DNA from: [Bacillus] enclensis
Lineage (GTDB): Bacteria > Bacillota > Bacilli > Bacillales > Bacillaceae_B
NCBI RefSeq assembly: GCF_001456935.1
Contig: NZ_KQ758488.1
Location: forward strand, 1-64,000
Reading direction: 5' to 3'
DNA length: 64,000 bases
This document shows positions 51,371 to 60,149 of this stretch, piece after piece. A program made the position numbers and the translations under genes. Under the pieces are notes generated by a model. That model had not been told where the DNA came from. It saw only the letters and a list, made by a program, of their open reading frames with translations, and made no database searches. Numbering within the stretch: position 1 is the stretch's first letter; each line of letters begins with the position of its first letter.

Positions 51371-52711
51371 TTAGACCCCCTCCAATTCTTCAAGAGGCAG
51401 GCGCAGCCAGTTGCCGCTGTATTTATAATACCATGAAGGTGTCAGATCGTATAAAAGCATGTCCGGGAAATTCATATCCCGCGTCAATTTATAGCCGAGT
51501 GCGATATCTTCAACAAATTCCATGTTGATCATCTTATTCTCTTCGAGCGCCTGCTGGACTGTATAACCTGATGGGATATGAATCTTATTTGGCTTAGAAA
51601 ACATTGTATAGTTATCACCAATCCGGAAGTAAGGACGCTCATACTTATGAATCGTATCCATCCCCCAGATCTGGGTGATTTCAGTCGTCCCTGCCGTATC
51701 GCTGAATACAGGGAAATTCATCAGGAACATCCGATATTCGATTTTACTTTCTTCAGGGCTGACCGAAAATAATTTGAATCGATCGGTCCATCCCCCATGT
51801 TCATTCACAAACCCGATACTGTTTTGGACGAGGAGATCCTCTGAAATATTCCGGTCCGGATCCACGCCCGGATTGACGAATGACAGCGAGTTCACATTCG
51901 TGTTCACTTTCATCAAACTGGAGGAATCGCGGTAGATTTCTTCGGACTCGGTTGAATTCTTGCTGACGTTGATTGGGTTTTTAAATAACGCCTTCATGAA
52001 ATCCTCTGCTTCCAATAACTCGGTTGAATATTTATAGCTGTAATACTCTTCATCCTTAACAGGTAAGAGAAGGGTCTTTCTTGAATTCGCCTTAAACGCG
52101 AAGTAATTCCGGAAATTTTCATTATAGAGTGCCCTTTGGACAAACATTGTCTGCATGGAATCCATTTTTTCCTCATCGACCTTGCTCTCCACGACATATT
52201 TCCTGTCTTCTTCGCCGTACAGAACAAAATAGACCATCCCCTTATCTCCTTTTTTCGCATTAAGGTCAAAGATGATGCGGTTAAAAGTGGTTCTCGGCAG
52301 ATTCTCTTCGTCAAACTTGATCACTTTATTGTAGACGGAAAGAGGGAGGCTGTCCGGAAACACAAGCTCGATCCTGCCGGGACTGTGAACCAGTTCCTCA
52401 ATTTCACTTTGAGAGTATTGACTGCTGATGTCCTTTGCATCCGTCAACCGCCAGCTGCTCATTTGCTCCAATACTTTATCAATCTCGGTTTCATTCGGGG
52501 AACCCATGATCTGCTCGTCATCATGGTAAAAGACTTTGTATGGCTGGATCAATTCTAGCTCTTTTCGTTCCTCCCCGATGGATACGTCGAATGTCTCTGT
52601 ACTTTCAATCACATCATATTCAGGTTGATAGGTCCATAGATTCCACGTCAGGAAGATGCTCAGCGCCACAAGCACCGTCAATAGAATGGATTTTATTTTT
52701 TCATAATTCAT
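51371..52711 (-). CDS. walH: WalH (YycH), regulator of WalRK
   Basis: 446 residues from the ATG at 52711 (AGAGGATG upstream). One N-terminal transmembrane helix (KSILLTVLVALSIFLTWNLW), then the YycH extracytoplasmic domains. Terminal region DMLLYDLTPSWYYKYSGNWLRL is family-typical. Works with WalI and WalK. Start overlaps the walK stop by 4 nt. Confidence 0.93.
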   Translation of the reverse strand: MNYEKIKSILLTVLVALSIFLTWNLWTYQPEYDVIESTETFDVSIGEERKELELIQPYKVFYHDDEQIMGSPNETEIDKVLEQMSSWRLTDAKDISSQYSQSEIEELVHSPGRIELVFPDSLPLSVYNKVIKFDEENLPRTTFNRIIFDLNAKKGDKGMVYFVLYGEEDRKYVVESKVDEEKMDSMQTMFVQRALYNENFRNYFAFKANSRKTLLLPVKDEEYYSYKYSTELLEAEDFMKALFKNPINVSKNSTESEEIYRDSSSLMKVNTNVNSLSFVNPGVDPDRNISEDLLVQNSIGFVNEHGGWTDRFKLFSVSPEESKIEYRMFLMNFPVFSDTAGTTEITQIWGMDTIHKYERPYFRIGDNYTMFSKPNKIHIPSGYTVQQALEENKMINMEFVEDIALGYKLTRDMNFPDMLLYDLTPSWYYKYSGNWLRLPLEELEGV

Positions 52712-54537
52712 GACCAATCATCCTCTTGTGCGGAATCAAATGGGAGCGTGAACGTGATCGTCGTGCCTTTGCCCTCGACACTTGTTGCCCAAATATCGCC
52801 GCCGTGTGCTGTTATCATTTCCTTCGCGATCGCAAGCCCCAGACCTGTACCGCCCATCTGTCTGGAACGGGCCTTATCCACGCGGTAGAATCGTTCAAAG
52901 ACCTTATCAAGGTTTTCTTTCGGAATGCCGAGACCCTGATCCGAGACGCTGATCTCGATGAACCCGTTGTTTTCTTTTACGTTGAATGTGATCGTGCCGC
53001 CCTCCGGCGAGTACTTCAGTGCATTCGAAATGATGTTATCCAAAACCTGAGTAATCTTATCCGTGTCGATTTCCACAAACATCGCTTGATCAGGAAGGTA
53101 ACGTTCAAAGGTGACATTCAAATTCTTCGTCATCTCAAAACGGTCGATGATGCGGTGGAATAACAGGATGAAATCTATCCAATCCTTATTGAAACGATAA
53201 TCCTTGCTGTCCATCTTCGAGAGCTGGAGGAGATCATTGACCAGGCGGATCATCCGCTCCGTTTCGGTCTGCGTCACATTTAAAAACTGCGGCGCAATCT
53301 CTTCATCCTGCCATGCCCCTTCGGCCAGCGCCTCCAGATAACTTCGCATCGTCGTCAGCGGAGTCCGCAGTTCATGGGATACATTCGCCACGAATTCCCG
53401 CCTCTCGAGATCGATTTTTTCCTGCTCCGTGATATCATGGAGCACCGTGATCAATCCGTTGACAAAGCCGGTTTCCTTTTGGATGATCGAGAAATTCGCC
53501 CTCAAGATGTAGGGCTTTTCCTTCGTGCTGTAATCAAGGATGATCGAGTCCTGTTCATTCGACAGGTCCTCGAATGTATATTCTTCGTCCAAGCCAAGGA
53601 GCGCAACGATTGGCTGCGACAGAACTGTTTCACGTGAAACATTCAGCATCTCGACCGCCGGATCGTTAATGAGGATGACCCGGCCTTTCCGGTCCGTCGC
53701 AATCACCCCGTCCGTCATATAGGAAAGGACAGAGGACAGTTTCCTTCTTTCACCTTCAGTCGTCGCCTGCGCTTCCTGCAGCCGTTTAGTGAGGTTATTG
53801 AAGGTCATGGCCAGTTGACCGATTTCGTCATAGCCGTAGACTTTTACTTTTCTCGAAAAATTCCCTTTGGCCATCGCAAGCGCATGTTTCCTCATATCGG
53901 AAATCGGCCTTGTGATGGTCTGTGCAAGCAAAACACCCAATATTGCAGTGATGGCCAGTGCGATCAACGTACCATTTGTGAAAATTTTGTTGATTTCATT
54001 CATCTGGTTGTACACATTTTCAATCTTCGCAACCAGATAAATGGCGCCGATCACTTCATCTGACGATATGATGGGGGATGTCAAAACCCAGACCCGGTCC
54101 CCGGTCTTTTCATCGATCAGAATATTATCATAAGCTCCTCCGCCGGCGAGGACCCGTTTGACCGAGATTTCATTGGTCGGGCGCCCCACCATCGCCTGGT
54201 TATTTTCATCAGAGGTGCCTATGATCCTGCTGCGGTCATCCACTACGCGTATTTCATAAATATCCGAGTTGGGCTCGGCACTGTCTTCCAATAGATTCTT
54301 AATCTCATTTTCCTTCGATGGATCATCCTCGGCACGTTCCTTGACCATTTCTTCACGGACCGAATATTCGAGCAGATCCACCCGGCTCTTGATGCTGGAT
54401 TGAAAGTTATCCACCAGCTTATTCTCCAATTCCCTGACAAAATAAACCCCGATGATCTGCATCGCCAGGAGAATCAGGAGCACATAAATCATGACAAACT
54501 TAAGATGGATCGAACGCGTTAAACCAACTTTCTTCAT
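52708..54537 (-). CDS. walK: Sensor histidine kinase WalK (YycG)
   Basis: 609 residues. Two transmembrane helices (about 14-34 and 189-208) enclose an extracytoplasmic PAS-like domain, then HAMP (about 208-260), PAS (265-370), HisKA with H388 in ANVSHELRTPLTT, and HATPase (DNIISNALKYSPEGG, GLGIPKENLDKVFERFYR, GGTGLGLAIAKEM). It controls cell-wall hydrolases. The cytosolic PAS contains HDITE, which matches the HxxxE half of the zinc site described in S. aureus WalK, but the other half is YMTD rather than HxxD. Confidence 0.96.
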   Translation of the reverse strand: MKKVGLTRSIHLKFVMIYVLLILLAMQIIGVYFVRELENKLVDNFQSSIKSRVDLLEYSVREEMVKERAEDDPSKENEIKNLLEDSAEPNSDIYEIRVVDDRSRIIGTSDENNQAMVGRPTNEISVKRVLAGGGAYDNILIDEKTGDRVWVLTSPIISSDEVIGAIYLVAKIENVYNQMNEINKIFTNGTLIALAITAILGVLLAQTITRPISDMRKHALAMAKGNFSRKVKVYGYDEIGQLAMTFNNLTKRLQEAQATTEGERRKLSSVLSYMTDGVIATDRKGRVILINDPAVEMLNVSRETVLSQPIVALLGLDEEYTFEDLSNEQDSIILDYSTKEKPYILRANFSIIQKETGFVNGLITVLHDITEQEKIDLERREFVANVSHELRTPLTTMRSYLEALAEGAWQDEEIAPQFLNVTQTETERMIRLVNDLLQLSKMDSKDYRFNKDWIDFILLFHRIIDRFEMTKNLNVTFERYLPDQAMFVEIDTDKITQVLDNIISNALKYSPEGGTITFNVKENNGFIEISVSDQGLGIPKENLDKVFERFYRVDKARSRQMGGTGLGLAIAKEMITAHGGDIWATSVEGKGTTITFTLPFDSAQEDDWS

Positions 54538-54543
54538 TCAACC

Positions 54544-55254
54544 TTACTCCTGTTCAGGATTTCGCAAGTAATAACCGACTCCTCTACGTGTTACGATCCA
54601 AGTAGGGTGGCTGGGATTATCCTCAATTTTTTCACGCAGACGTCTCACGGTCACGTCCACCGTCCGGACATCCCCGTAATAGTCATAGCCCCATACCGTT
54701 TGTAATAAATGCTCACGGGTCATGACTTGTCCGATATGCTTCGCCAGATAATGAAGAAGCTCAAACTCACGGTGCGTCAATTCAATCGTTTCACCGCGCT
54801 TCGATACCACATACGCATCCGGATGGATCGTCAGCGAACCGACAGTGATTTCATTATTCTCATCCTCATCTCCGGCAGCCGCAGCCCCCGCCTGATGACG
54901 GCGCAGATTCGCCTTCACGCGTGCAATCAGCTCACGTGTACTGAATGGCTTCGTCACATAATCATCCGCACCCAGCTCAAGTCCAAGGACCTTGTCGATC
55001 TCAGAGTCCTTCGCCGTCAGCATGATGATCGGCATTTCATACTTCTTCCGGATCTCGCGGCACACTTCCATCCCGTCACGGTTCGGAAGCATGATATCAA
55101 GAAGTACCAGGTCAGGCTTCACTTCCTCCGCCATCTTCACCGCCTCATCGCCGTCATACGCACAATGGACCTCATAGCCTTCCTTCTTCAAGTTAAACTG
55201 CAAAATATCCGCAATCGGCTTTTCATCGTCAACAACTAAAATCTTTTTATCCAT
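54544..55254 (-). CDS. walR: Response regulator WalR (YycF)
   Basis: 236 residues, OmpR type. Phospho-acceptor D53 in LVLLDIMLP; receiver landmarks DDEK (10-12), T in MLTAKDSE, K in DYVTKPFS. The C-terminal winged helix ([37 protein letters not shown] split by loops) binds TGTWAH-N5-TGTWAH direct repeats. Essential in most Firmicutes. First gene of walRKHIJ. Confidence 0.97.
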   Translation of the reverse strand: MDKKILVVDDEKPIADILQFNLKKEGYEVHCAYDGDEAVKMAEEVKPDLVLLDIMLPNRDGMEVCREIRKKYEMPIIMLTAKDSEIDKVLGLELGADDYVTKPFSTRELIARVKANLRRHQAGAAAAGDEDENNEITVGSLTIHPDAYVVSKRGETIELTHREFELLHYLAKHIGQVMTREHLLQTVWGYDYYGDVRTVDVTVRRLREKIEDNPSHPTWIVTRRGVGYYLRNPEQE

Positions 55255-55408
55255 ATCAATTGATCTCCTTTGACAATTAAATTCTGTCTAATCGTAATTT
55301 TGCTTAGTATAGGATTCTTCCTTTAAATTTATCACTTTCTGCGTCTTAATTCATCTTTTACTCAATGATTGGCGGATTTCATGTCTATTTTCCCACCGGT
55401 TTTCTATC

Positions 55409-55468
55409 CCGCGGTTGATTTCCGTGCAAGACTTCGCATTCCGCGGTCAGCACTCCAATCAACGGCTG
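55409..55468 (+). repeat. MITE-like repeat, copy 4 (deleted short form)
   Basis: About 60 bp: CCCGCGGTTGATTTCCGTGC at the left, CACTCCAATCAACGGCTGG at the right, joined by ATTCCGCGGT. Most of the interior found in copies 1-3 is missing, leaving a near-minimal palindrome. It lies upstream of walR, between it and the M23 peptidase gene. I see nothing else in 55255-55570. Confidence 0.7.
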
Positions 55469-55570
55469 GAAGCGTCCCTAACATGTATCTACCTCTTTTT
55501 AACATAGTAAACAGCTTTTTACGAATGAAATCTCCCTATATAAAAGAAGAAACCCAAAATACAAGAAAGG

Positions 55571-55601
55571 GGACTGACGGTATTGTTGTTGTCAGTCCCG
55601 G
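55571..55601 (-). terminator. M23 peptidase gene terminator
   Basis: Minus-strand stem GGGACTGAC with GTCAGTCCC, followed by CTTTCTT, a modest T-rich tail. Confidence 0.7.
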
Positions 55602-55613
55602 GTTGTGCTGTAT

Positions 55614-57083
55614 TTATTTATGAAGTACGTCTAATGGATTAATCAGGGATCCGTTTTTGTGGACCTCAATATGAAGGTGTACACCGGTAGATTGACCTGT
55701 TGTTCCCATGATTCCCAGTTTATCGCCTTTGCCGACCTTTTGGCCGGCTGAAACGGAGATGGAATCAAGATGTGCGTAAGTCGTTTTGTAGCCGTTTTGA
55801 TGGTCGATCACGACTTTGTTACCGTAGCCGCCGTCGTCCCAACCTGCAGAAACGACAACCCCGTTATCAACGGATTTGATCGTCTTATCGCTTGGGCGTG
55901 CGATGTCGATTCCTTTATGCATCTTGCCCCAGCGCTGACCCTGCTTGGAGGAGATATACCCGCCGTTTGTCGGCCATGCAAAGCTGCCGGAACCTCTTGA
56001 AGGAGTTTCTTTCGTTCCTTTAATGACGATGTATTTTTGAGGCTCTTTTACATCCTTTTCTTCAGTGACATTCTTCTCGGTTTGAGAACCGTTCACTTCT
56101 GTAGCAGTAAAGGTAACGGACTTCTCGCCTTCCACACCTTCCTGCTTCACTTTCGTATCGCCCTTATTCATTGAAGAATCTTCAATCACTTCTTTATCAT
56201 AGGCGATTTTTTCAATCTTATTGACTTCCTTTTTAACCACTGTATGAACGAACGGCTTGCTGACCGTCACATTCAATTCTGATCCGATTTTCAACGCCCC
56301 GTCCTCATCCAGTTCAGGGTTCAATTTCAGAAGCTCGCCCGTCGTCAAATCAAGCTTCTCAGCGATTGCCCCAAGGACATCGCCTTCTTCTACCTTATAC
56401 TTCTTCTCTTCGACACTTCCTTTAAGAAGCAGGTTTACAGCTTCATCAGCAGAAAGGATTTCTTTTGGATCCACCTGTGATTTTTCAGCTGCTACATCTT
56501 CTTTAAAAGAAACATCCAATAAACGTGTTTCATTTTCCTTCAAAGCGGGTAAAGAAGAATCAGCGTCATTTTCACGTGCTTCCAAATCTTTCAGTTCGTC
56601 TTCGGAAACATATTTCAGCTTGATCTTTTTCAGCGCTTCGTCCGCTGTCTCTTTATCTTTTACATACGCCACAGGCTTGTCATCGACAACCAATGCATAA
56701 GCATTCGCTTCGACAGCCATCGACTTGGATACATTATTCAAAACTTCCTGGTTATTCGTTTTTGCAGAGAAAACATTCTCAGGTATGTATGTGATGTCAT
56801 TATTCCAGGTTACCTGGTAATCCTTGAACTTCTCTTCAGCATCTTGAAGCTTTTCTTCCAGCATGCCCTTCACATCATCCTGATCCGTAACAGCCCCTAC
56901 ATAATGACTGTTTACGTATACATGATAAATCGTCTTGAGCTCTTTATCTGTATCATCCGCAGAAGCAGATGCAAACGTCAGTGTTGAAAGTGCAAGCGTC
57001 GTGACCGCAACCTTCTTCATGAATTGAGAAGATCGGCCTCTATATTCTTCTAATTTCGGTAATAAGCGTTCTCCAAACTTCAT
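55614..57083 (-). CDS. M23-family cell-wall endopeptidase with LysM and G5 domains
   Basis: 489 residues. Signal-anchor region FMKKVAVTTLALSTLTFASASA (about 21-42), a helical region, LysM (KYKVEEGDVLGAIAEKLDL, about 230-275), G5 (HTVVKKEVNKIEKIAYD to KEPQKYIVIKGTK, about 280-355) and C-terminal M23 with GKMHKGIDIA (first zinc ligands) and GVHLHIEVHKNG (HxH). It cuts peptidoglycan cross-links outside the cell. It sits beside walR, and such hydrolases are typical WalR targets; candidate WalR sites lie upstream. Confidence 0.93.
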   Translation of the reverse strand: MKFGERLLPKLEEYRGRSSQFMKKVAVTTLALSTLTFASASADDTDKELKTIYHVYVNSHYVGAVTDQDDVKGMLEEKLQDAEEKFKDYQVTWNNDITYIPENVFSAKTNNQEVLNNVSKSMAVEANAYALVVDDKPVAYVKDKETADEALKKIKLKYVSEDELKDLEARENDADSSLPALKENETRLLDVSFKEDVAAEKSQVDPKEILSADEAVNLLLKGSVEEKKYKVEEGDVLGAIAEKLDLTTGELLKLNPELDEDGALKIGSELNVTVSKPFVHTVVKKEVNKIEKIAYDKEVIEDSSMNKGDTKVKQEGVEGEKSVTFTATEVNGSQTEKNVTEEKDVKEPQKYIVIKGTKETPSRGSGSFAWPTNGGYISSKQGQRWGKMHKGIDIARPSDKTIKSVDNGVVVSAGWDDGGYGNKVVIDHQNGYKTTYAHLDSISVSAGQKVGKGDKLGIMGTTGQSTGVHLHIEVHKNGSLINPLDVLHK

Positions 57084-57222
57084 TGTCTTGCCTCCTGTAA
57101 ACTAAAAAGCAAAAATCACTGTGTTGGTCGTTCATTATGCCTAATTTTAGTAAATATTCTTGTAAATTCGTACTTTACTAACTTACCATAATTCGACGAA
57201 ATACGGGGAAAAGTATTAGTAT

Positions 57223-57239
57223 TGTAACAAAACTGTATA
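57223..57239 (+). promoter_or_regulatory. WalR-box-like direct repeat, weaker site
   Basis: TGTAAC-AAAAC-TGTATA: close to TGT(A/T)A(A/T/C)-N5-TGT(A/T)A(A/T/C), one mismatch in the second half. About 140 bp upstream of the M23 peptidase start, pointing away from it. Confidence 0.35.
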
Positions 57240-57363
57240 ATTAATAGAATTTTCAATGAGTCGTTTTAATGATATTACCGCTGAAATCACTGATATAACT
57301 AGGAATAAGGTTGCATAGGAGAAATATTGCGTCCGAGGGAAAATGTGGTTATTTGTCACTTTT

Positions 57364-57380
57364 TGTTACATACATGTTAC
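57364..57380 (+). promoter_or_regulatory. WalR-box-like direct repeat, perfect match
   Basis: TGTTAC-ATACA-TGTTAC fits the WalR consensus fully. It lies about 280 bp upstream of the M23 peptidase start, on the opposite strand, and close to the 3' end of tRNA-Phe. Its target is uncertain. Confidence 0.4.
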
Positions 57381-57437
57381 AAATACATAATAAAAAAGTA
57401 CTACGAGAGACAAAGTCATCGCAGCACTTTTTGTAGA

Positions 57438-57510
57438 TGGCTCAGGACGGAATCGAACCGCCGACACATGGATTTTCAGTCCATTGCTCTACCAACTGAG
57501 CTACTGAGCC
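57438..57510 (-). tRNA. tRNA-Phe (GAA)
   Basis: Minus strand. Acceptor GGCTCAG/CTGAGCC, D-arm AGCTCAGTTGGTAGAGC, anticodon loop CTGAAAA giving GAA, T-arm GGTTCGATTCC. Discriminator A. CCA is not encoded (next bases are TC). Last gene of the four-tRNA cluster. Confidence 0.95.
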
Positions 57511-57593
57511 GTGTTTAGTTATGTAATGAAGATCATCCGGTTCGGGCTGAGTGACCAGCGAGGGGAATGACGATTCATTATGTAAAAATAAAA

Positions 57594-57670
57594 TGGCGGT
57601 CCGGACGGGACTCGAACCCGCGACCTCCTGCGTGACAGGCAGGCATTCTAACCAACTGAACTACCGGACC
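57594..57670 (-). tRNA. tRNA-Asp (GTC)
   Basis: Minus strand. Acceptor GGTCCGG/CCGGACC, anticodon loop CTGTCAC giving GTC, T-arm GGTTCGAGTCC, discriminator G followed by an encoded CCA. Confidence 0.96.
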
Positions 57671-57787
57671 AGAGTTTTTCGCTTTAGCGAAATAACTTTC
57701 ATTAATTGCTTTAGCAAAATATATTTCCTTAAATTGCTCTAACAAACTACCCAACTACCAAACTATCATTCTACTAAAAGAAAGATA

Positions 57788-57859
57788 TGACCCGTACGGG
57801 ATTCGAACCCGTGTTACCGCCGTGAAAGGGCGGTGTCTTAACCGCTTGACCAACGGGCC
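57788..57859 (-). tRNA. tRNA-Glu (TTC)
   Basis: Minus strand. Acceptor GGCCCGT/ACGGGTC (one G-U pair), anticodon loop CTTTCAC giving TTC, T-arm GGTTCGAATCC. CCA not encoded. Confidence 0.95.
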
Positions 57860-57897
57860 ATGCAGGATGATAGATGTTTTGCTTCCGCAAAAATCTT

Positions 57898-57973
57898 TGG
57901 TGAGCCATGAAGGACTCGAACCTTCGACCCTCTGATTAAAAGTCAGATGCTCTACCAACTGAGCTAATGGCTC
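57898..57973 (-). tRNA. tRNA-Lys (TTT)
   Basis: Minus strand. Acceptor GAGCCAT/ATGGCTC, anticodon loop CTTTTAA giving TTT, T-arm GGTTCGAGTCC, discriminator A and encoded CCA. First gene of the cluster. Confidence 0.96.
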
Positions 57974-58100
57974 ACAGTATATATCAACACGAAAGTTTCG
58001 CGACGTCTTTCGTGACAACGAAATTAATATTATCACGTATGGGAGACGGGGGCAATAGTTTTTTGTAGAATTTTGTTGAAAATTATTTTCTGGGGAATAA

Positions 58101-58141
58101 AAGAGGGATTCAGCATCCTTAAAGGAGCTGGATCCCTCTTT
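58101..58141. terminator. Terminator after the NERD gene
   Basis: Stem AAGAGGGAT.CAGC with GCTG.ATCCCTCTT; A- and T-runs on either side allow use on both strands. Confidence 0.8.
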
Positions 58142-58142
58142 T

Positions 58143-59108
58143 CTATTGGGGAAATTTCAATGTATAGACGGTACTTTTTTTATTTCCTTCCCTCTGAACA
58201 TTTAATTCTCTAAATATTCTTGTGGCCAACGAAGGGGAATCAATCATTAAAAAATGTTGGAGTTCTCTGCTTGTTATCTTTTCTCCAAATAACAAGCAAT
58301 AATCGTTTAAGGCATTTTTATGTGCATCCTTTGAAGTCCAGTTGCAATAATCACACTTCCATCGCCCATGTCTTCTTTTAAGGGCATAATTATGGCATTG
58401 ATCACAGCATACGCCTCTTATTACTTCATCCCTTGCAATGCCATAAGATTCAAGTATGGATTTCTTTAATGGGGAATGAGCTTTTAGAATACGCTTTGTT
58501 ATTTTTTTCAGTTCTTTATCTTGAACTTCGATACCCTGGCCATAGTAATCTTCCAGTTCATTAATTTTTTGGGCGAGGCTTGTTGGTCTGATAATCTTTT
58601 GAGTAAATTGCTCATGGTTTGACCGTATTACAGCATGAATATTGCTCATGACGACTAATCCATGAATGGGAAGTGGAGGCAGTTGATTTAGATCTAACCA
58701 TTGCCGCAGCATTGTTTCCTGACGATTTAATTGAAATAAGGGATCCGGAAATGCTTTCTGCTCCCCGTTTTTAGTTTGAACTGCTTGATTAAACTCACCA
58801 TCAAAATCGATGATGCCTGATAAATTCTTTATTTCTAGAATGAGTATATATTTTTTAGTGAGGATCAGGGTATCGATTTGAAAGAACTGATTATTAATAA
58901 GGATTCTTACATCGTGAAGGATTAAGAAGTGTTGGTTCGGGAGGGTTTGCAAGTAGAAGTCGATTGATTTTTCTCCATTAAAGCCGGCTTGAAATTTTGA
59001 AAGGTCGTTTTTCAAGAGGATTATTTTCTCGTGTCTTTTCGGCAATCGTTCAAGAACTGCCTGCAACTTTAAGATTATTTCAGGGATTTGTCTTTCTTTA
59101 AGGTTCAT
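58143..59108 (-). CDS. NERD-domain protein with zinc ribbon
   Basis: 321 residues. NERD nuclease-related domain at about 38-150: GFNGEKSIDFYLQTLPNQHF, QIDTLILTKKYILILEIKNLSG (D...ExK-like) and FPDPLFQLNRQETMLRQWL. The C-terminus has a zinc ribbon CDQCHNYALKRRHGRWKCDYCNW. NERD domains are PD-(D/E)xK-like and are thought to act in DNA processing; here function is unproven. Confidence 0.88.
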   Translation of the reverse strand: MNLKERQIPEIILKLQAVLERLPKRHEKIILLKNDLSKFQAGFNGEKSIDFYLQTLPNQHFLILHDVRILINNQFFQIDTLILTKKYILILEIKNLSGIIDFDGEFNQAVQTKNGEQKAFPDPLFQLNRQETMLRQWLDLNQLPPLPIHGLVVMSNIHAVIRSNHEQFTQKIIRPTSLAQKINELEDYYGQGIEVQDKELKKITKRILKAHSPLKKSILESYGIARDEVIRGVCCDQCHNYALKRRHGRWKCDYCNWTSKDAHKNALNDYCLLFGEKITSRELQHFLMIDSPSLATRIFRELNVQREGNKKSTVYTLKFPQ

Positions 59109-59271
59109 TTCGCCACTCCAATCAAGTTTATCTTGGTTATTATTCGACGTTTTTCACTAAAATCCTGCTTTTTCTATGAGATTGACTAATGAAAGGAGCG
59201 CTTGAAGTGCAAAATTTGATGATTTTAGCTTTTTAGGATAATAAATAGGTGTTGGCACTTCCATGAGAAGA

Positions 59272-59434
59272 TTTATTATCGATAATGAAAGATTTATTAT
59301 CGACTTCTAAAAGTTTATTATCGATAATCGAAGTTTTATTATCGAAAAAGTAATATTGAGAAATTTTATTATCAAAAAATAGGGTTCGTTTTTAAAAATA
59401 GCCCTTTATTATCAAAATTAGTAATATATTATCA
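59272..59434 (+). repeat. Tandem array, 21-bp period, unit TTTATTATCGA
   Basis: TTTATTATCGA copies start at 59272, 59293, 59314 and 59335, exactly 21 bp apart. Degenerate copies (TTTATTATCAAA) follow at about 59365, 59405 and 59425. No gene in 59109-59465. Confidence 0.85.
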
Positions 59435-59465
59435 AACCGAACCGAAAACCTTAAATTTGTCGTTT

Positions 59466-59708
59466 TTAATACCCAATACCGTATAAACTACGCGCGAAAT
59501 TTAAGCCATCACCAGCACCTTGCCACACTCCCCGGCCGCAACCCTCGGGCCAGCATCCAATTCCGCGGCGCCCTGCCACGATCCCTGTTGCACCACCTAA
59601 CCCAAATCCACCCCCAGATCCAAACCAACAAAAAAACCACACCCCAGCCCCGCACAAACCAACGCACGGAACCAGGCTGCAGCCTCCAATAAAAGCCCCC
59701 AAACTCAA
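59466..59708 (-). CDS. Possible small glycine-rich protein
   Basis: 80 residues from a TTG without a clear RBS. Composition is very Gly/Trp/Cys-rich (GAFIGGCSLVPCVGLCGAG), and it ends DGLNFARSLYGIGY, which looks less random. It is downstream of and on the same strand as the DUF350 gene. The plus strand here is almost free of G in places, so the frame could be an accident of base bias. Confidence 0.3.
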   Translation of the reverse strand: MSLGAFIGGCSLVPCVGLCGAGVWFFCWFGSGGGFGLGGATGIVAGRRGIGCWPEGCGRGVWQGAGDGLNFARSLYGIGY

Positions 59709-59735
59709 CCAACATCCAACTAACCAACAACCAAT

Positions 59736-60149
59736 CTAATAAGTCAAACTAGCCGCCACAATCAACCCAACCACAATTGAAACCGAGAACAAGCTGAAGC
59801 CGATGGCGACGTTGCCTTCTTCGACTTTCTTTGCCAGATTCGTTTTAGGTGTCAAAACGTATTCGATGATCCAGTACGCGATGACCTGGGTGGCGATCCC
59901 GATCAGCCCCCATACGAAGGCATCGAACAGGTTGACGCTGTTAGCCCAGACGGTGTAGATGACGATGGCCAGCCCGATGGCTTTGCCCCACAGTTTCAAG
60001 GCGACGGCGAGGTTGCCTTCGCGGATGAGGGTGGCTTCTGAGAATTTCGTTGTGAATGCGAATACGATGACCCCGAGGATCATGAGGCCGAGACCTGTGC
60101 CGACGTGGGCAAGAAAACTGATGAGTGCTTCACTCGTTATGATTTGCAT
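59736..60149 (-). CDS. DUF350 membrane protein
   Basis: 137 residues, four transmembrane helices in two DUF350 repeats: HVGTGLGLMILGVIVFAF with NLAVALKLWGKAIGLAIVIY, and AFVWGLIGIATQVIAYWIIEYV with NVAIGFSLFSVSIVVGLIVAAS. Commonly found with glutathionylspermidine-synthase-like proteins (YjfL in E. coli), as here. RBS AAGGAGAG. Start overlaps the upstream gene by 13 nt. Function unknown. Confidence 0.88.
   Translation of the reverse strand: MQIITSEALISFLAHVGTGLGLMILGVIVFAFTTKFSEATLIREGNLAVALKLWGKAIGLAIVIYTVWANSVNLFDAFVWGLIGIATQVIAYWIIEYVLTPKTNLAKKVEEGNVAIGFSLFSVSIVVGLIVAASLTY

Noticed and set aside
57327..58036. Open frames of 60-93 codons over the tRNA cluster
   Set aside because: They are translations of tRNA genes on either strand (for example the repeated SHMDFQS- and RTGLEPATS-like stretches).
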